Positions 62,124 through 64,000 of a stretch of 64,000 nt of DNA are shown here, piece after piece; position 1 is the stretch's first letter, and each line of letters starts with the position of its first letter. Under the pieces are notes generated by a model. The model was not told the origin of the DNA and made no database searches. It worked only from the letters and a program-made list of their open reading frames with translations. Location: contig NZ_JAAIXY010000004.1 in assembly GCF_010894455.1 (NCBI RefSeq), positions 310,001 to 374,000 of the forward strand. The letters are read 5' to 3'. The position numbers and the translations under genes are program-made. This stretch comes from Myxococcus eversor. Its GTDB lineage: Bacteria > Myxococcota > Myxococcia > Myxococcales > Myxococcaceae.

Positions 62124-62627
62124 CTATTCCCGGGTCGCCGAAAACGGAGTGATGAGGCTGCACCGCTGGGGCGCCGTTCCGCTCGGGCGAGAGAAGTTGC
62201 CGGTATACGTCCCATCGAGTCGCGCCGTGCCGCCGTCCCCCTCGAAGGACGTGTAGCGACCGGCGAGGCTCAGGGTGTCCATCCTCCCGCCATCCATGGC
62301 TCCGCCCAGTGAGCCGGCGAGGGTGAACGAGCCCTCCGCGGACACGTTCCCCAGCAGTCCGACGCCCTCCAGATTGCCGATGAGGCGGTCTCCGGAGCGG
62401 GTGATGTCGAGCGGCCTGCCCCGGGGCAGCTCCACGCCCAGCAGGATGCAGTCGGCCGGGACGCCGCCGTCGCCAAAGTTCATCCGGTAGCGACCTTCCA
62501 GGGGCGGACAGTCGGTGCAGGGCGAGGCGCCATCTCCACAACCCGGGGCGCCCAATCCCAGGGCGAGGGCCAGCGCCGCGACGCCAGTCAGGGTCAAACG
62601 TCCAGTATTCAGGGAGGGTGTTTTCAT
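62124..62627 (-). CDS. Putative lipoprotein
   Basis: A 167-residue exported protein. A hydrophobic signal (residues 11-29) ends in L-G-A-P-G-C30, a plausible lipobox. The mature protein begins CGDGASPCTDCPPLEGRYRMNFGD and is beta-rich with repeated glycines: ITRSGDRLIGNLEGVGLLGNVSAEGSFTLAGS and SLAGRYTSFEGDGG. These repeated short G-x-F/L/Y-x-G segments suggest a beta-barrel or beta-helix-like structure similar to lipocalin-type lipoproteins. Four Cys in total after the signal (three near the start, one near the end). Not assigned to a family. Divergent from the AI-2E gene with an 87-bp gap. Confidence 0.7.
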   Translation of the reverse strand: MKTPSLNTGRLTLTGVAALALALGLGAPGCGDGASPCTDCPPLEGRYRMNFGDGGVPADCILLGVELPRGRPLDITRSGDRLIGNLEGVGLLGNVSAEGSFTLAGSLGGAMDGGRMDTLSLAGRYTSFEGDGGTARLDGTYTGNFSRPSGTAPQRCSLITPFSATRE

Positions 62628-62714
62628 GTGGGGGATGTCGGACTTCCCGTCGGGAAGCGCGATTCCTAGGTTGGGGGTGGTCAGTGGGCTCGTCGGGCGG
62701 GGTGGGGTGGGGCG

Positions 62715-63863
62715 GTGGCTGATTCGCGGCGGTGGTCGAACTACGTGTTCGCGGCGCTGTTTGCGCTCGCGCTGATTCTTTTCTCCAGGATTCTGTTGCC
62801 GTTCCTGATGCCCGTGTTGCTGGGCGGCTTCCTGGTCGTCCTCTTCATGCCGGTCCAGGACTACCTGTGCCAGAAGCTGCGGGGCCGCAAGCCCCTCTGC
62901 GCCGGGGTGTCCACCCTCACGGTGTTCTTCCTCATCCTCGCGCCGCTGGCGCTGGTGGGGTGGATGGTGGCGCGCGAGGTGTTCCAGTTCGTGGGGCAGG
63001 CGCAGGACCTGCTGGAGCGGGTGGACCTGCGTCACCAGTTCGCGTCCAGTCTGCCCCGGGGCTTGAGCCGCTACATCCGCCTGGATTTGGAGAGCGCGGA
63101 GACGGAGCGCTCGCTGATGGCGGCGGTGACGGGCGGCGCGGCGCTGCTGAAAGACCTGGTGGGCGCGGGCACGGAGCTGGTCATCAACATGTTCCTGATG
63201 ACCGTGGCCATGTACTACTTCTTCCTGGATGGTCGCCGGCTGGTGGCGGAAGTCACGCGGTTGATTCCGCTGGACCGTCGCTACTTCGAGGCCTTCTCGC
63301 GCGAGTTCACCGACGTCGCCTACGCGATTGTCTACGGCAACACCATCACCGCCATCATCCAGGGCGCGGTGGGCTTCGTGGGCCTGCTCATCGCCGGTGT
63401 GCCGCACGCGGGGGTGTGGGGCGCGGCCATGGTGCTGGTGGCGCTGGTGCCGGTGGGCGGTACGGCGCTGGTGTGGGGCCCCATCGGCGCGGTGCTCATC
63501 GCGGTGGGTCAGGTGAGCGAGGGCGTCTTCTTGCTGGCCTGGGGGGCGTTCCTCGTGGGGAGCATCGACAACGTCATCCGTCCCCGGTTGTGCGGCTCGC
63601 GCATGGCGCTGCACCCGCTGCTCGTCTTCCTGTCGATGTTCGGCGGGCTGGCGGTGTTCGGGATGATGGGCCTGCTGGTGGGGCCGCTCATCGCCTCCAT
63701 CTTCATGGCGATGGTGCGCATCTACCGGCGCGACTTCCTGGGCATCGGCCGCGCGCAGTACGTCGCGGAGGTGGAGCGCTCGGAGGAGCGGGGGATGGAT
63801 TCGGAGCCGTCCTCCGTGTCCGCCCAGACGGTGGTGGGAGCCGCGGCGCACCTCAACGCCTGA
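62715..63863 (+). CDS. AI-2E family transporter
   Basis: A 382-residue inner membrane protein with about seven to eight hydrophobic helices, the first three packed near residues 8-45 and 60-85. The sequence matches the AI-2 exporter / PerM-like family: LLPFLMPVLLGGFLVVLFMPVQ, DLVGAGTELVINMFLMTVAMYYFF, GNTITAIIQGAVGFVGLLIAGV, GSIDNVIRPRLCG and LSMFGGLAVFGMMGLLVGPLI. Some members are thought to export autoinducer-2, others are Na+/H+ antiporters or of unknown substrate; this cannot be decided. The start is GTG at 62715 in GG-rich DNA. The C-terminal tail is Glu/Ser-rich. Confidence 0.88.
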   Translation: MADSRRWSNYVFAALFALALILFSRILLPFLMPVLLGGFLVVLFMPVQDYLCQKLRGRKPLCAGVSTLTVFFLILAPLALVGWMVAREVFQFVGQAQDLLERVDLRHQFASSLPRGLSRYIRLDLESAETERSLMAAVTGGAALLKDLVGAGTELVINMFLMTVAMYYFFLDGRRLVAEVTRLIPLDRRYFEAFSREFTDVAYAIVYGNTITAIIQGAVGFVGLLIAGVPHAGVWGAAMVLVALVPVGGTALVWGPIGAVLIAVGQVSEGVFLLAWGAFLVGSIDNVIRPRLCGSRMALHPLLVFLSMFGGLAVFGMMGLLVGPLIASIFMAMVRIYRRDFLGIGRAQYVAEVERSEERGMDSEPSSVSAQTVVGAAAHLNA

Positions 63864-63925
63864 CCGGACAGCCGGGCAAGCCTGGACTTCGCATGCGGGG
63901 TGGGTGAACCTTCCACTCCTGAATG

Positions 63926-64000
63926 ATGAACACCCAACACGCGATGGTTCGCTGGGGCCTGGTGCTCTTCGTGGCGGTGGCGCTGGCCTCTCCGGAGGCG
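63926..64000 (+). CDS. Start of a secreted protein gene, cut by window edge
   Basis: ATG at 63926 (another at 63923) opens a frame that runs off the window, 25 residues: MNTQHAMVRWGLVLFVAVAL followed by ASPEA. This is a signal-peptide-like start with a basic region and a hydrophobic core. The rest is outside the window. Start is tentative, with no clear Shine-Dalgarno. Confidence 0.45.
   Translation, partial: MNTQHAMVRWGLVLFVAVALASPEA

Overview
The window is chromosomal DNA from a myxobacterium of the suborder Cystobacterineae (Myxococcus, Corallococcus or a close relative). The DNA is very GC-rich with strong G/C at third codon positions. It carries the complete Frz chemosensory locus in the arrangement known from Myxococcus xanthus: frzZ divergent from frzA-frzB-frzCD-frzE-frzG-frzF, with frzS, an ECF sigma factor (probably rpoE1) and its anti-sigma factor close by. 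The density of lipoproteins, HEAT/TPR proteins and a Ser/Thr kinase fusion also fits. I see no rRNA, tRNA, CRISPR array, insertion sequence, integrase or phage gene.

Layout. 1-4.8 kb: a truncated lipoprotein gene, a small membrane protein, and a DyP-type haem peroxidase overlapping an unrecognised partner. 5-9.8 kb: a giant kinase/cyclase-like/ATPase/TPR regulator followed by an ECF sigma factor. 9.8-12.7 kb: a GNAT acetyltransferase and a von Willebrand factor A lipoprotein. 12.8-18.2 kb: a tight plus-strand run of an unknown 685-aa protein, a cysteine-phytase-like phosphatase, an MNIO (DUF692) enzyme with a large C-terminal extension, and uridine kinase. 18.2-29.5 kb: a MetX-like protein lacking its catalytic Ser, a membrane-anchored protein, a beta-propeller protein, a HARE-HTH/Mrr-like protein with 72-bp repeats, two lipoproteins, birA, coaX and a HEAT-like protein.

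29.6-44.4 kb is the motility block: frzS, anti-sigma and ECF sigma factors, alanine dehydrogenase (ald), a radical SAM protein, frzZ and frzA-F. Together the Frz proteins form a chemosensory pathway controlling cell reversals. FrzCD (receptor) and FrzA/FrzB (CheW-like) act on FrzE (CheA-CheY), FrzF and FrzG methylate and demethylate FrzCD, FrzZ is the output, and FrzS is a polar motility protein. 44.4-64 kb is housekeeping and accessory: a PHA-type small protein, class II photolyase, a secreted membrane protein, a DUF1015 protein, a permease/spermidine-synthase/TPR fusion, an ABC-2 exporter pair with a membrane-anchored protein, hemB, an RDD protein, a tandem D-Ala-D-Ala-ligase-like ATP-grasp protein, a P1 (DmpA) peptidase, a 38-aa very basic protein, an AI-2E family permease and the start of one more gene.

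The parts most likely to be under-described are the MNIO enzyme with its phosphatase and unknown neighbours, the DyP/partner pair, the duplicated ATP-grasp protein, the HARE-HTH protein with a degenerate nuclease fold, and small genes such as the 38-aa basic protein. Several genes share a -10-like TAGNNN hexamer exactly 7 nt before ATG and lack a Shine-Dalgarno sequence, which suggests leaderless transcripts.
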